A stretch of 64,000 bases of DNA from the NCBI RefSeq assembly GCF_023555055.1, contig NZ_JAMJPL010000003.1, positions 124,001-188,000 of the forward strand. Direction: 5' to 3'. Within the stretch, counting starts at the first letter, position 1; the number at the start of each line of letters is the position of its first letter. Under the pieces are notes generated by a model. It worked only from the letters and a program-made list of their open reading frames with translations. It searched no databases and was not told the DNA's origin. The stretch comes from Marinobacter sp. ATCH36 (GTDB lineage: Bacteria; Pseudomonadota; Gammaproteobacteria; Pseudomonadales; Oleiphilaceae). Made by a program: the position numbers and the translations under genes. This document shows, piece by piece, positions 44,701-55,055 of this stretch.

Positions 44701-46583
44701 AGCGCTGGCCTCAGCACAATTGCGCCTAGCGGTGGCAGGGTCAGCTCCAGTGACCAGTTCCGGTTCATCCAGGGTTGTTCATCCGCCGCCATGGGGTAGG
44801 GGTTGCCAAGGTTACTGCCACCATAATATTCGGAATCTGAATTGAATATTTCCCGCCAGTGACCGCCCTGGGGCAGCCCGATGCGATAATGATTCCGTGG
44901 CATGGGCGTGAAATTCACCACAATGACGGAGCTTTCGCCCTTTGCCGTGCGCACAAAGCTGATCACCGACTGGGGCGAATCGTGGCAGTCAATCCATTCA
45001 AACCCTTCAGGCCGGAAGGACTCGCCGTGTAACGATACTTCCCGCCGGTAAATGCCGTTCAGGTCCTGGACCAGTCGCTTGATACCCTGGTGCCCGGTAT
45101 TAACAAGCAACGACCAGTCAAGCTCCCTGGACTCACTCCATTCCCGACGTTGGCCGAACTCACCGCCCATGAACAGCAATTTGGCGCCTGGGTAACCATA
45201 CATATAGGTGAGCAGTAGACGTAATGAAGCCTGCTGCTGCCACTCGTCCCCGGCCATTTTATTGATCAGGCTGCCTTTGCCATGCACGACTTCGTCGTGG
45301 GAAAGAGGCAGTAAAAAGTTCTCGGAAAATGCGTAGATCAGGCCAAAGGTCAGCTTATCGTGGTGGTATTGGCGGTAGACAGGATCCTGTTGCAGGTAAT
45401 CCAGGGTGTCGTGCATCCATCCCATGTTCCATTTCAGGTTGAAGCCAAGGCCTCCGATTTCCGGTGGACGTGTGACCCGCGGCCAGGATGTGGATTCCTC
45501 GGCACAGACCAGGGTTCCCGGAAAACGGCTCTGGCAGACACGGTTCAGCTCCTGCAAAAACCCGATGGCTTCCAGATTCTCATGGCCACCGTGGACATTG
45601 GGTACCCACTCTCCTTCTTTGCGGGAGTAATTGAGATAGAGCATCGATGCCACAGCATCCACCCGCAAGCCATCGATGTGAAATGCATCCAGCCAGAACA
45701 GGGCACTGCCAATCAGGAAGTTCCGCACTTCATGACGGCCGTAGTTGTAAATCAGCGTGCCCCAGTCCTGATGTCGACCCTTACGGGGGTCTTCATGCTC
45801 ATAAAGCGCACTGCCATCAAACCGGGCCAGGGCGTGCTCGTCTGTGGGGAAGTGCCCGGGAACCCAATCAAGGATTACGCCGATGTTGTGTCGATGACAC
45901 TCGTTCACCAGGTAGCGAAGGTCGTCTGGTGTGCCAAAGCGGCTGGTCGGTGCGTAGTAGCCGGTGGTCTGATAGCCCCAGGATTCGTCCAGTGGGTGTT
46001 CAGTCACTGGTAACAGCTCGATATGGGTAAAACCCAGTTCCAGCACGTAGGGAATCAGCTGATCGGCAAGCTCGCGATAGGTCAGCCAGCGGCCAGAGCC
46101 GTGGTGGCGCCAAGAAGCGGCATGGACTTCGTAAATTGAAACAGGGGAGTCCTGCCAGTTCCATCGGCCACGGCGGGCCAGCCAGTCACCATCATTCCAG
46201 CAAAAATGGCCGCGCTCAGTTACCACCGCTGCGGTAGCGGGCCTCAGTTCAAAGGCCTGACCGTAAGGATCTGTTTTTAACAACTCCCGGCCTGTATCGG
46301 TGGTAATCGAGAATTTGTAAAGGTTTCCGCTACCGATGCCCGGTACAAAGCATGACCAGACACCAGTACCTTCATGGAGCTTCATCGGGTGAGTGCCGGC
46401 ATTCCAGTCATTGAAATCCCCGACAACGCTAAGGGCCCGTGCATGTGGAGCCCAGACTGCAAATCGAACCCCTTCAACACCCCGGCTTTTGCAGGCGTGA
46501 GCCCCCAGAACGTTGTAGATGTGCCAATGTCGGCCTTCAGCAAAAAGGTGAAGGTCGAATTCGCTGAGCGTTGGACTGTCCAT
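44697..46583 (-). CDS. glgB: 1,4-alpha-glucan branching enzyme
   Basis: A 628-residue GH13 branching enzyme that makes alpha-1,6 branches in glycogen. An N-terminal CBM48-like domain ([23 protein letters not shown]) precedes the barrel, with [29 protein letters not shown], nucleophile Asp in [14 protein letters not shown], acid/base Glu in [10 protein letters not shown] and [17 protein letters not shown]-terminal beta domain ends it. It is shorter than E. coli GlgB (728), lacking the first N-domain. First gene of the leftward operon; a promoter must lie in the 188-bp gap shared with divergent glgC. Confidence 0.97.
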   Translation of the reverse strand: MDSPTLSEFDLHLFAEGRHWHIYNVLGAHACKSRGVEGVRFAVWAPHARALSVVGDFNDWNAGTHPMKLHEGTGVWSCFVPGIGSGNLYKFSITTDTGRELLKTDPYGQAFELRPATAAVVTERGHFCWNDGDWLARRGRWNWQDSPVSIYEVHAASWRHHGSGRWLTYRELADQLIPYVLELGFTHIELLPVTEHPLDESWGYQTTGYYAPTSRFGTPDDLRYLVNECHRHNIGVILDWVPGHFPTDEHALARFDGSALYEHEDPRKGRHQDWGTLIYNYGRHEVRNFLIGSALFWLDAFHIDGLRVDAVASMLYLNYSRKEGEWVPNVHGGHENLEAIGFLQELNRVCQSRFPGTLVCAEESTSWPRVTRPPEIGGLGFNLKWNMGWMHDTLDYLQQDPVYRQYHHDKLTFGLIYAFSENFLLPLSHDEVVHGKGSLINKMAGDEWQQQASLRLLLTYMYGYPGAKLLFMGGEFGQRREWSESRELDWSLLVNTGHQGIKRLVQDLNGIYRREVSLHGESFRPEGFEWIDCHDSPQSVISFVRTAKGESSVIVVNFTPMPRNHYRIGLPQGGHWREIFNSDSEYYGGSNLGNPYPMAADEQPWMNRNWSLELTLPPLGAIVLRPAL

Positions 46584-46771
46584 AGACCGTGCTTTTCCTG
46601 ACCAGACTGGCTTCCATTGGACGTTACAGGGGCTGTTTGAAAAATGACCCAGAACAAGTTTACGTCATAATTCCATGATAGTGTTCTAATATAGTTTATG
46701 CCGTCAAAAGTATGGCGAACCCTCGATAAAAGAGCAGGTCACAGGGAAAGAGTTTCTTCAGGGAAGCAGCT

Positions 46772-48037
46772 ATGCAAACAGCCAAGCGTTTTGTCAGCCG
46801 TCTTACTCGTCAAACACTCGCACTGGTTCTTGCCGGGGGGCGAGGTTCCCGCCTTCATGATCTCACCAAGTGGCGCGCCAAGCCGGCCGTGCCTTTTGGC
46901 GGTAAGTTCCGCATCATCGATTTTCCCCTCTCTAACTGCATCAATTCCGGTATCGGTCAGGTAGGTGTGATCACCCAGTACAAATCCCATTCGCTGATCC
47001 GCCACATTCAGCGGGGCTGGGGATTTCTGCGCGGTGAGCTGGATGAATTTGTCGAGCTGTTGCCGGCGCAGCAGCGCATCGAAACCTCCTGGTACGAGGG
47101 CACGGCAGATGCCGTTTTGCAAAACCTCGACATCATCCGCAGCCACACCCCGGAATACGTCCTGATTCTGGCCGGCGACCATGTCTACAAGATGGACTAT
47201 GGCACCATGTTGGCCGCACATGTTGAGAATGACGCCGATATAACCGTTGGCTGCATCGAAGTTCCTGTCGACGAAGCCTCTGCATTTGGCGTGATGTCGG
47301 TGGATGAGGATCTCCGGATTACCGAGTTTGTTGAAAAGCCGGAGAACCCCAAGCCTATGCCCGGCCGTCCCGGAAAGGCATTGGCATCCATGGGCATCTA
47401 CGTGTTCAGCACCCAGGTGCTGTTCGATGAGCTGATGCGCGATCACCAGATGGATGGCGACTCCACCCACGATTTTGGCAAGGATATTATTCCTTCTGTG
47501 ATCAAGCGTTTGCGTGTTGTGGCCTTTCCTTTCCAGGATCCGGTGCTGAACAAACCTGCCTATTGGCGAGACGTGGGAACCATCGACGCGCTCTGGCAAG
47601 CCAATCTGGAACTGATCGGCATCAGCCCTGAACTGAATCTATACGATTCTGACTGGCCGATATGGACCTACCAGGAACAGTTACCCCCCGCAAAGTTTAT
47701 ATTTGATGATGAGAATCGCCGCGGAATGGCAGTGGATTCCATGGTGGCTGGAGGCTGTATTGTTTCCGGTGCGGTGGTGAAACATTCCCTTCTTTTCTCG
47801 CAAGTCAGGGTTCATTCTTTCACTGACATCTCAGACTCGGTGATTTATCCCGATGTAGAGATTGGTCGCCACTGCCACATACGCAATGCCCTGATCGACC
47901 GTGGCTGCCGCATTCCAAAGGGCTCACGAATAGGTTTGGATGCGGCAGAAGACCAAAAGCGGTTTTACGTTTCGCCGAAGGGTGTTGTGCTCATCACCCC
48001 CGAGATGCTCGGGCAGGATTATCCTCATGGCCTCTGA
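46772..48037 (+). CDS. glgC: Glucose-1-phosphate adenylyltransferase
   Basis: A 421-residue ADP-glucose pyrophosphorylase, the controlling step of bacterial glycogen synthesis. The nucleotidyltransferase signature [44 protein letters not shown] covers about residues 18-60. Other conserved stretches are [26 protein letters not shown] and [18 protein letters not shown]. The C-terminal left-handed helix repeats (about 290-410) suggest usual allosteric control. A CAGGGAAG ribosome site precedes the ATG. The 3' end overlaps the GH57 gene by 11 bases. Confidence 0.97.
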   Translation: MQTAKRFVSRLTRQTLALVLAGGRGSRLHDLTKWRAKPAVPFGGKFRIIDFPLSNCINSGIGQVGVITQYKSHSLIRHIQRGWGFLRGELDEFVELLPAQQRIETSWYEGTADAVLQNLDIIRSHTPEYVLILAGDHVYKMDYGTMLAAHVENDADITVGCIEVPVDEASAFGVMSVDEDLRITEFVEKPENPKPMPGRPGKALASMGIYVFSTQVLFDELMRDHQMDGDSTHDFGKDIIPSVIKRLRVVAFPFQDPVLNKPAYWRDVGTIDALWQANLELIGISPELNLYDSDWPIWTYQEQLPPAKFIFDDENRRGMAVDSMVAGGCIVSGAVVKHSLLFSQVRVHSFTDISDSVIYPDVEIGRHCHIRNALIDRGCRIPKGSRIGLDAAEDQKRFYVSPKGVVLITPEMLGQDYPHGL

Positions 48038-49754
48038 CACCAAAACCCCGGTCGTGCTGTGCTGGCACATGCACCAGCCTTCCTACCAGGACATGCGTAC
48101 CGGGCAGTTCCTGTTTCCCTGGGTTTATTTGCACACCATCAAGGATTACAGCGATATGGCCGCGCACCTGGAGCATGAGCCCCAGGCAAGGGCCGTGGTG
48201 AACTTTGCCCCGGTACTGCTTGAGCAGATTGAAGTCTACCTGGTACAGATTGAACGTTGGCGCCATGGGTCGGGGGAGATCGGCGATCCACTGCTGGCCG
48301 CTCTGGTGGCAGATGTTTTGCCGGAAACCAACACGCCAGCTTTCCTGGTGCTGATGGAGAAATGCCTGCGCGCCAATGCCGACCGGATCATCAAGCGCTT
48401 CCCAGCCTTTGCACAACTGGCAGAGCTGGCCAATGTCTACCGGAAAAAACCAGAATTGCAGAGGTACATCTCCAGCCAATTTCTTTCAGATCTTCTGGTC
48501 TGGTATCACCTGGGCTGGATGGGCGAGACCATTCGCCGTGACAACCACTGCATTCAAAGCCTTCAGGAAAAAGGCCATCAATTTACGATGGACGACCGCC
48601 GTGCCTTGCTGGATGTTATTTTCGATGTACTGTCCGGTATCGGGCCCAGATACCGGCACCTGGCTGAGAAAGGGCAGGTAGAGCTGTCTGTCAGCCCGTA
48701 TACACACGCCATGCTGCCATTGCTTCTGGAACTGGAATCCGCCCGGGAAGCGCTGCCGGAGATAGTCCTCCCCGCACACAAACAGTACCCCGAAGGAAGC
48801 GCGCGGTCTGGGTGGCAACTGCTGCAGGCGAAAGCGGTTTTTCAACGATTTTTTGGTATCGAACCCACCGGCTGCTGGGCTTCCGAAGGGGGGCTAAGTC
48901 AGGCCACACTGGGTGTTCTCAGTGAACACAGCTTCCATTGGACCGCCAGTGGTGATTCAGTGGTTCACAACAGCCTGAATCTTGCCAGAGAGCAGAATCC
49001 GGAACTGCCGGATTCGGGAATCCATCAGCCATATACCTTTGGCGAATGTCCGGTGACGGTTTTTTTCCGTGATGACGGGCTGTCTGACCTGATTGGCTTT
49101 ACCTATGCCGACTGGCACGCCAAAGATGCAGTTGGCGACCTGGTTCATCACATGGAGAACATCGCAAAACAGGGCAAAGGTCTGCCGCGCCGAGTAATTT
49201 CCGTGATCATGGATGGGGAAAATGCCTGGGAATATTACCCCCAGAATGGTTTTCACTTTCTGGACGAGTTGTATCGGGTACTGGCGAACCACCCAAGGCT
49301 GAAATTGACGACCTATAGCGATCTGGTTGCACTCCCAGACATTGAACCGGTTCGGCTGCCCCATCTGGTGGCTGGAAGCTGGATTTATGGCACCTTTTCC
49401 ACCTGGATTGGCGACCCGGATAAAAACCGTGCCTGGGATCTGCTGTGTGAGGCAAAGATTCATTTTGACCGGGTGATGGATAACGGCAGTCTGAATGCAG
49501 AACAGAGAGAGTCTGCAGAAAAACAATTGGCAATCTGCGAAGGCTCGGACTGGTTTTGGTGGTTCGGAGATTACAATCCGGCCCAGATCGTCCGCGATTT
49601 CGAGCATCTGTACCGCCGTCACCTGGTAAACCTTTACGAGATGATCGGTTATCCGGCACCGCCGTCGGTATTCCAGCAGTTGAGCCAGGGCAGTGGCGAA
49701 CCGGCGCGAGGTGGCACCATGCGGCCCGGGCATGAAGCGGATAGCCTGGCATGA
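48027..49754 (+). CDS. Glycoside hydrolase family 57 protein
   Basis: A 575-residue GH57 enzyme (alpha-amylase, glucanotransferase or branching class). It shows [13 protein letters not shown] with the HMHQP motif at the start, the nucleophile region [14 protein letters not shown], and acid/base Asp in [12 protein letters not shown]. The C-terminal part includes [12 protein letters not shown], common in the amylopullulanase-like branch. Exact specificity is uncertain. The ATG at 48027 overlaps glgC; the open frame from 47940 lies inside glgC and is discounted. Its end overlaps malQ by four bases (ATGA), so glgC-GH57-malQ is one coupled operon. Confidence 0.93.
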   Translation: MASDTKTPVVLCWHMHQPSYQDMRTGQFLFPWVYLHTIKDYSDMAAHLEHEPQARAVVNFAPVLLEQIEVYLVQIERWRHGSGEIGDPLLAALVADVLPETNTPAFLVLMEKCLRANADRIIKRFPAFAQLAELANVYRKKPELQRYISSQFLSDLLVWYHLGWMGETIRRDNHCIQSLQEKGHQFTMDDRRALLDVIFDVLSGIGPRYRHLAEKGQVELSVSPYTHAMLPLLLELESAREALPEIVLPAHKQYPEGSARSGWQLLQAKAVFQRFFGIEPTGCWASEGGLSQATLGVLSEHSFHWTASGDSVVHNSLNLAREQNPELPDSGIHQPYTFGECPVTVFFRDDGLSDLIGFTYADWHAKDAVGDLVHHMENIAKQGKGLPRRVISVIMDGENAWEYYPQNGFHFLDELYRVLANHPRLKLTTYSDLVALPDIEPVRLPHLVAGSWIYGTFSTWIGDPDKNRAWDLLCEAKIHFDRVMDNGSLNAEQRESAEKQLAICEGSDWFWWFGDYNPAQIVRDFEHLYRRHLVNLYEMIGYPAPPSVFQQLSQGSGEPARGGTMRPGHEADSLA

Positions 49755-51238
49755 CTTCAGGTACCAAAGACGACCTGCTCAGCAACCGCCGTGCGGGTGT
49801 TTTGCTGCATCCAACCTGCCTGCCCGGGCCCTGGGGTGTTCTCGGTGCCAGCGCCCGTACTTTTGTTGATTTTATGGCCGAAAGCGGGCTGAGTATCTGG
49901 CAAACGCTGCCCCTCGGGCCAACTCATCCGGACCTGTCACCTTACCAGTCACTCAGTGCCCACGCCGGCAATCCGCACTTTATCGACTTGTCAGAGCTTA
50001 TGGAAGAAGGCCTGCTGACAGATCAGGAACTGGTACAGCCTGCGCCTGAAACCCGCACTCAGCTGCTGACCCTGGCAGCCGGACGATTTTTTAACAACCA
50101 GGGAAAGGGGCAGAACGGATTTGACCAGGGTGGTTATCAACATTTCCGCGAAACCAACGGTTACTGGCTGGATGATTTCTGCCTTTTCTGTGGCATTCGG
50201 GAGCTTCAGGCATCTCCAGGCTGGCTTCAGTGGCCCGAGTCACTCAGAGATCGTGATACCGGCACATTGCGGGCTTTTGTTGACCAGAATCAGACAAGGC
50301 TCGCAAGGATTCGCTTCGAGCAATTTCTGTTCCATTATCAGTGGCAGGCCCTGCGTGACTATGCCCGCAGTAGCGGCGTATTACTGTTCGGCGACATCCC
50401 CATTTTCGTAGCCCACGACAGTGCAGATGTCTGGGCCAACCGGCACCTGTTCAAGCTCGATCACCAGGGCCAGCCCACTGTGGTTGCCGGCGTTCCGCCC
50501 GATTATTTTTCTCCTGACGGCCAGCACTGGGGCAATCCGCTCTATAACTGGGAGGCTATGGCCCTTGAGGGGTACCGGTGGTGGCTGGAACGGCTCGAAA
50601 GCCAGCGCCATCTGTTTGACCTGATCCGCATCGACCATTTTCGCGGACTGCAGGCCTATTGGGAGATTCCCTCAGCAACACCGGAACCCAGGTATGGTTA
50701 CTGGGTCCCGGGCCCGGGAGACCACTTTCTTGAGGCGTGTTTCAACCGGTTTCCTGACTTGCCGTTAGTGGCCGAAAACCTGGGTATTATCGGCGACGAT
50801 GTAGAGGAGTTGCGTAAACGGTTCCGTTTGCCCGGGATGACGGTCATGCAGTTCGGGTTTGATGGCAGCCCGAACAACCCGCATCTTTTGCACAATCACC
50901 GTTCCGGGGACCTTGTGTATACCGGAACCCATGACAACGACACCACCCTTGGCTGGTACCAGAGCCTGGATGATCACACACGGCAATACGTTAACGCTTA
51001 CCTGGGGGATTCGGGGGAGACGATGCCCTGGCCGGTTATCGAAGCCGCTTTCCGGTCGGTCTGCTCCCTGGCTATTGTTCCCATGCAGGATTTTATGGGG
51101 CTGGGAACAGAGGCCAGATTCAACACACCCGGAACCGTAGTCAACAATTGGGTTTGGCAGCTTGACTGGAATCTTTGCAGGAAAGGCCTATCAAAAATAA
51201 TCGCTGAATCCGCGCAGCGTCATGGGCGGTCATCGTGA
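49751..51238 (+). CDS. malQ: 4-alpha-glucanotransferase (amylomaltase)
   Basis: A 495-residue GH77 disproportionating enzyme that transfers glucan segments and frees glucose from short maltodextrins. It shows RRAGVLLHPTCLPGPWG, WQTLPLGPTHPDLSPYQSLSAHAGNP, nucleophile Asp in IRIDHFRGLQAYWEIP, acid/base Glu in LVAENLGIIGDDV and YTGTHDNDTTLGWYQ. Its length is that of the shorter plant/bacterial type rather than E. coli MalQ (694). It works with the phosphorylases in glycogen breakdown and is coupled to the GH57 gene. Confidence 0.96.
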   Translation: MTSGTKDDLLSNRRAGVLLHPTCLPGPWGVLGASARTFVDFMAESGLSIWQTLPLGPTHPDLSPYQSLSAHAGNPHFIDLSELMEEGLLTDQELVQPAPETRTQLLTLAAGRFFNNQGKGQNGFDQGGYQHFRETNGYWLDDFCLFCGIRELQASPGWLQWPESLRDRDTGTLRAFVDQNQTRLARIRFEQFLFHYQWQALRDYARSSGVLLFGDIPIFVAHDSADVWANRHLFKLDHQGQPTVVAGVPPDYFSPDGQHWGNPLYNWEAMALEGYRWWLERLESQRHLFDLIRIDHFRGLQAYWEIPSATPEPRYGYWVPGPGDHFLEACFNRFPDLPLVAENLGIIGDDVEELRKRFRLPGMTVMQFGFDGSPNNPHLLHNHRSGDLVYTGTHDNDTTLGWYQSLDDHTRQYVNAYLGDSGETMPWPVIEAAFRSVCSLAIVPMQDFMGLGTEARFNTPGTVVNNWVWQLDWNLCRKGLSKIIAESAQRHGRSS

Positions 51239-51343
51239 AGTCTGTGCAATTATTGACCAGTATCAAAAAGAGGTAAGCAATACTCCGCTATAAGTACCAG
51301 GCAGTATAAAAATTGGGGTTTTTTATGAGTCATGGGGGAAGAC

Positions 51344-51703
51344 ATGGAACACAGACTCAGCAAACGCGTAGAGGGCAAGCTTGGGCTGCTGGTATACAAA
51401 CGTGGGATGCCCGTAGCAACCGGTCAGATCCGGGACGCCTCAAAACGAGGGCTATTCATTGCTACAGACTACACCGATGTTCAACTGAACCAGACACTGG
51501 AGCTCGAGTTTCGCTTTCCCGACAAACAGGAAACACAATTCCGGCGACTGAAAGCACATGTTGTTCGCAAGTCAGACAATGGCCTTGGCGTTGATTTTGA
51601 AGGGGTTGAGAACGACGGCTTCACTGTCTCTTCACTCATGCAGTGGCTGAAAAAACATTACAGGCCCATGAGCCATTTTCCCGTCCGCCGACAAGCTTAC
51701 TGA
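51344..51703 (+). CDS. PilZ domain protein
   Basis: A 119-residue single PilZ domain, the usual c-di-GMP receptor. Both binding motifs are present: the N-terminal basic RLSKR (RxxxR-like) and DASKRGLFIATD (DxSxxG). A beta barrel (LELEFRFPDK, KAHVVRKSDNGLGVDFEGV) and a C-terminal helix follow. The ATG at 51344 is preceded by GGGGGAAG. It lies between malQ (105-bp gap) and the SDR gene (19-bp gap) inside the glycogen cluster, so a c-di-GMP input into storage metabolism is conceivable but unproven. Confidence 0.82.
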   Translation: MEHRLSKRVEGKLGLLVYKRGMPVATGQIRDASKRGLFIATDYTDVQLNQTLELEFRFPDKQETQFRRLKAHVVRKSDNGLGVDFEGVENDGFTVSSLMQWLKKHYRPMSHFPVRRQAY

Positions 51704-51722
51704 CACTTGAAGGAAGATTCCG

Positions 51723-52493
51723 ATGGAAAGACTGAAAAGTAAGGTTGCAGCTGTTACCGGCGGGGCGGTGGGCATCGGGGCGGCGACTGTCATTCGCATG
51801 GCAGAAGAGGGCGCTGCCGTAGCCATTCTTGATTGTCGCGATCAGGATGGCGAAACCCTTGCTGGTCAGTTGACAGATCGTGGTCTCGAGGCTGGCTACT
51901 GGCACTGCGATGTCAGCCGGGAGCACGAAGTCAAACAGGTACTGGACAAAGTGGCAGATACCTTCGGCAGCCTGACTGTGCTCGTCAACAATGCCGGGAT
52001 CTCTGGCCCTAACAAACCCACCCATGAACTTACTGAAGAAGAGTGGGACGTTGTGCAGAATGTGAACGTGAAAGGGGTGTTCTTCTGCACCAAACACGCC
52101 ATTCCGCATATGAAAAAGGCAGGCGTTGGCAGCATCATCAACCTGTCGTCTATCTACGGCCTGGTGAGCGCGCCGGATATTCCACCCTATCACGCCTCTA
52201 AAGGAGCTGTGCGGCTGATGACCAAAACCGACGCCATGCTTTATGCCACTGAAAATATCCGCGCAAACTCCATCCATCCCGGATTTATCTGGACACCGAT
52301 GGTTGAGGGGCACCTGAAAACCACCGGCATAGACCTTGAAAAAGCCAAGGCGGCAACGGCTGCCCTGCACCCGGTAGGACACATGGGAGAACCGGATGAT
52401 ATTGCCTGGGGCGTAGTGTATCTCGCCTCGGACGAATCGAAGTTTGTGACCGGCAGTGAGCTGGTCATTGATGGCGGTTACACCGCTCGTTGA
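51723..52493 (+). CDS. Short-chain dehydrogenase/reductase
   Basis: A 256-residue classical SDR oxidoreductase. The cofactor motif is VTGGAVGIGAATVIRMAEEGA (TGxxxGIG), then VLVNNAGISGP, and catalytic Ser in NLSSIYGLV with YHASKGAVRL giving the Tyr-Lys pair. The C terminus SKFVTGSELVIDGGYTA is typical. Asp in ILDCRD at the end of the second strand suggests NAD over NADP. Substrate unknown; relatives are annotated glucose or cyclohexanol dehydrogenases. AAGGAAGA precedes the ATG. It lies between the PilZ gene and the second phosphorylase. Confidence 0.92.
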   Translation: MERLKSKVAAVTGGAVGIGAATVIRMAEEGAAVAILDCRDQDGETLAGQLTDRGLEAGYWHCDVSREHEVKQVLDKVADTFGSLTVLVNNAGISGPNKPTHELTEEEWDVVQNVNVKGVFFCTKHAIPHMKKAGVGSIINLSSIYGLVSAPDIPPYHASKGAVRLMTKTDAMLYATENIRANSIHPGFIWTPMVEGHLKTTGIDLEKAKAATAALHPVGHMGEPDDIAWGVVYLASDESKFVTGSELVIDGGYTAR

Positions 52494-52523
52494 TGTGGCC
52501 AAGAAACTGACCGGGCCTCATCT

Positions 52524-55052
52524 GTGACTCCAACAGCCTACACACCGCGTTTTTTGCCAGAGTCCCTGAATGGGCTGTTTCAGCTGGCACTGGACCTGCG
52601 GTGGACCTGGCATCATGGCAGTGATGACCTGTGGTACGCCCTTGATAATGAGACCTGGAACGCTACCCGTAATGCCTGGCTGGTTCTGAACAGCGTTTCC
52701 GGCGACAGGCTGGAAGAGCTGGCAGCGGATCCCGCCTTCCAGAAACGTTATCAGGAACAGATCGCAGCCCATAACGAATTCTTGCACGCCAATACCTGGT
52801 ATTCGGACGATTGCCCGGGCGATCTGGGCCAGGGTGTTGCGTATTTCTGTATGGAATACGGAATCAGTGAGTCTCTGCCGCTATACAGCGGTGGCCTGGG
52901 TATCCTGGCAGGCGACTACCTCAAGACAGCCAGTGATCTCGGTATACCGGTCACTGCGATTGGATTGCTATATCAGCAAGGATATTTTCGTCAGGCCATC
53001 AGCACCGATGGAGAACAACTGGAATTTTACCCGTATAACGACCCGACAATGCTCCCGGTTTCGCCACTCAGGGACGACGACGGCGAGTGGGTGAGGGTGG
53101 TTGTTCCTTTCCCGGGCCGACCTGTGCGGTTACGGGCCTGGGTGGCACAAGTAGGCCGCTGCAAACTGCTGCTGCTGGACAGTAACGACCCGCGTAATGA
53201 ACCCGGAGACCGGGGGATAACCAGTGAGCTTTATACCGGTGATCCGGAAAAGCGTCTGCAACAGGAGATGGTCCTGGGAATCGGCGGCTGGCGTTTATTA
53301 AACCAGTTGGGGGCCGAGCCCGCCGTTTGCCACCTCAATGAAGGACACTGCGCACTGGCGCTGATAGAGAGAGCTTTCAGCTGGCAGGACAAGCACAATA
53401 CCGATTTTCAGACCGCCCGCACCGCTACCCGGGCAACCAACCTGTTTACCACTCACACTTCGGTTGCATCCGGTTTCGACCATTTTTCCCTGCCATTGCT
53501 GCGGCTATACCTGACTCCCTGGCTGGAACCCAGGGATCTTACTGTTGAGGAACTAATAAAGCTGGGCAGCCAGAGCGCTTTGGACAAGATTAAAACAGGC
53601 GAGCCGAGCCTCAATATGGCGTTTATGGCGTTGAATATGAGCGCGCGGATGAACGCGGTCAGCCGTATCCATCAGAAAGTCTCACAGACTATCTTCCAGC
53701 CGATTTTCCCCCGCTGGCCTGCCGACGATATTCCCGCGGAGTTTGTCACCAATGGTGTGCATACGCCGAGCTGGGATTCTCCGGAATCCGATGCAATCTG
53801 GACCCAGGCTTGCGGAAAAGACCGATGGCGGCGTCCGTTACAGGCTTCATGTCCAATGGCCGGAATATCAGACGACGACCTTTGGAAAATGCGCAGGCTG
53901 CAGCGCAGCCGACTGGTGCACTACCTGCGGGGACGGCTGGCCAGCCAGCATTGTGAACAGAAACCGGGTAATAACCATGCCGCGGCCTGCGGGCTGTTGC
54001 TGGACAATGAAACCCTCACCCTGGGTTTCGCCAGGCGCTTCACCGAATACAAACGTCCGGACCTGTTACTCAAAGATCAACAGAGGCTTCTCGATTTGCT
54101 GGCGAGCCGTGACCAGCCTGTGCAGATTGTTCTCGCTGGCAAGGCGCACCCTTATGACCAGCGGGGCAAAGACATTATCCGGCAATGGAAGGCCTTCTCC
54201 CGTCGTCCGGATGTCGAGGGCAAAGTGGTTTTTATAGAAGACTATGATCTTGGTGTTGCAAGCCAGCTTATTCAGGGCGTGGATGTATGGCTGAATTGCC
54301 CCAGGCATCCGTGGGAAGCCTGTGGCACCAGTGGCATGAAAGTACTGGTTAATGGTGGCCTGAACCTTTCCCAGTATGATGGCTGGTGGGCCGAGGCATG
54401 GAACACAGAGGTAGGTTGGGCCATTCGCCCGGGTGCCACATTCGAGGAACTTGGCAGCTCAGGCGAACACGACAACTCGGACACCCGGGAACTCTTTGAT
54501 CTTTTGGCGAACGATGTCATTCCAGCGTTCTACGACGTGGATGATCAGGGCCTTCCCAGGCATTGGCTGCGACGGATCCGGGCCAGCATGGATCAGCTGA
54601 CTGCGACTTATTCAGCCAGTCGGATGGTGCGCGAGTACGTCGAGAAGTTCTATGTGCCAATGACTGAACAGGGGAAACAACGGGACCCGTCAACCGCAGC
54701 AAAAATCGTTTCTGATCATCAGGAAATCAACATGCACTGGCCCAGGTTGAGGTTCAGTGCCTTCAGTGCCAGTGAGTCGGATGGCAGCCAGACATTCGCG
54801 GTAGAGGTCTATCTGGATGGCATCGCAGAGCAGCGAATTGCAGTGGAACTGGTAGCAGACTGTTCTGAATACGGGCCGAGATGTATCACCGAAATGGCAC
54901 TGAAACATCCTCTCGCCGGATCGGACCGCAGTTACTTGTACGAGTGCACGGTAGCATCACGACCGGAAGGACATTACACCCCGCGCCTGCGGGTGAAGGA
55001 TGAACGACTGAATCTTCCGCTTGAGAGCTCTGCCGTACTCTGGCTGAAATAA
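52524..55052 (+). CDS. glgP: Alpha-glucan (glycogen) phosphorylase, copy 2
   Basis: An 842-residue GT35 phosphorylase of the same architecture as copy 1 but clearly diverged (start TPRFLPESLNGLFQLALDLRWTWH). It keeps YFCMEYGISESLPLYSGGLGILAGD, HLNEGHCALALIE, LTLGFARRFTEYKRPDLLL and the PLP-lysine loop EACGTSGMKVLVNGGLNL near residue 600. The two copies probably differ in preferred chain length or regulation. The start is GTG, 30 bases after the SDR stop, with only a weak GG-rich ribosome site. Convergent with trkH, three bases apart. Confidence 0.95.
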   Translation: MTPTAYTPRFLPESLNGLFQLALDLRWTWHHGSDDLWYALDNETWNATRNAWLVLNSVSGDRLEELAADPAFQKRYQEQIAAHNEFLHANTWYSDDCPGDLGQGVAYFCMEYGISESLPLYSGGLGILAGDYLKTASDLGIPVTAIGLLYQQGYFRQAISTDGEQLEFYPYNDPTMLPVSPLRDDDGEWVRVVVPFPGRPVRLRAWVAQVGRCKLLLLDSNDPRNEPGDRGITSELYTGDPEKRLQQEMVLGIGGWRLLNQLGAEPAVCHLNEGHCALALIERAFSWQDKHNTDFQTARTATRATNLFTTHTSVASGFDHFSLPLLRLYLTPWLEPRDLTVEELIKLGSQSALDKIKTGEPSLNMAFMALNMSARMNAVSRIHQKVSQTIFQPIFPRWPADDIPAEFVTNGVHTPSWDSPESDAIWTQACGKDRWRRPLQASCPMAGISDDDLWKMRRLQRSRLVHYLRGRLASQHCEQKPGNNHAAACGLLLDNETLTLGFARRFTEYKRPDLLLKDQQRLLDLLASRDQPVQIVLAGKAHPYDQRGKDIIRQWKAFSRRPDVEGKVVFIEDYDLGVASQLIQGVDVWLNCPRHPWEACGTSGMKVLVNGGLNLSQYDGWWAEAWNTEVGWAIRPGATFEELGSSGEHDNSDTRELFDLLANDVIPAFYDVDDQGLPRHWLRRIRASMDQLTATYSASRMVREYVEKFYVPMTEQGKQRDPSTAAKIVSDHQEINMHWPRLRFSAFSASESDGSQTFAVEVYLDGIAEQRIAVELVADCSEYGPRCITEMALKHPLAGSDRSYLYECTVASRPEGHYTPRLRVKDERLNLPLESSAVLWLK

Positions 55053-55055
55053 ATA

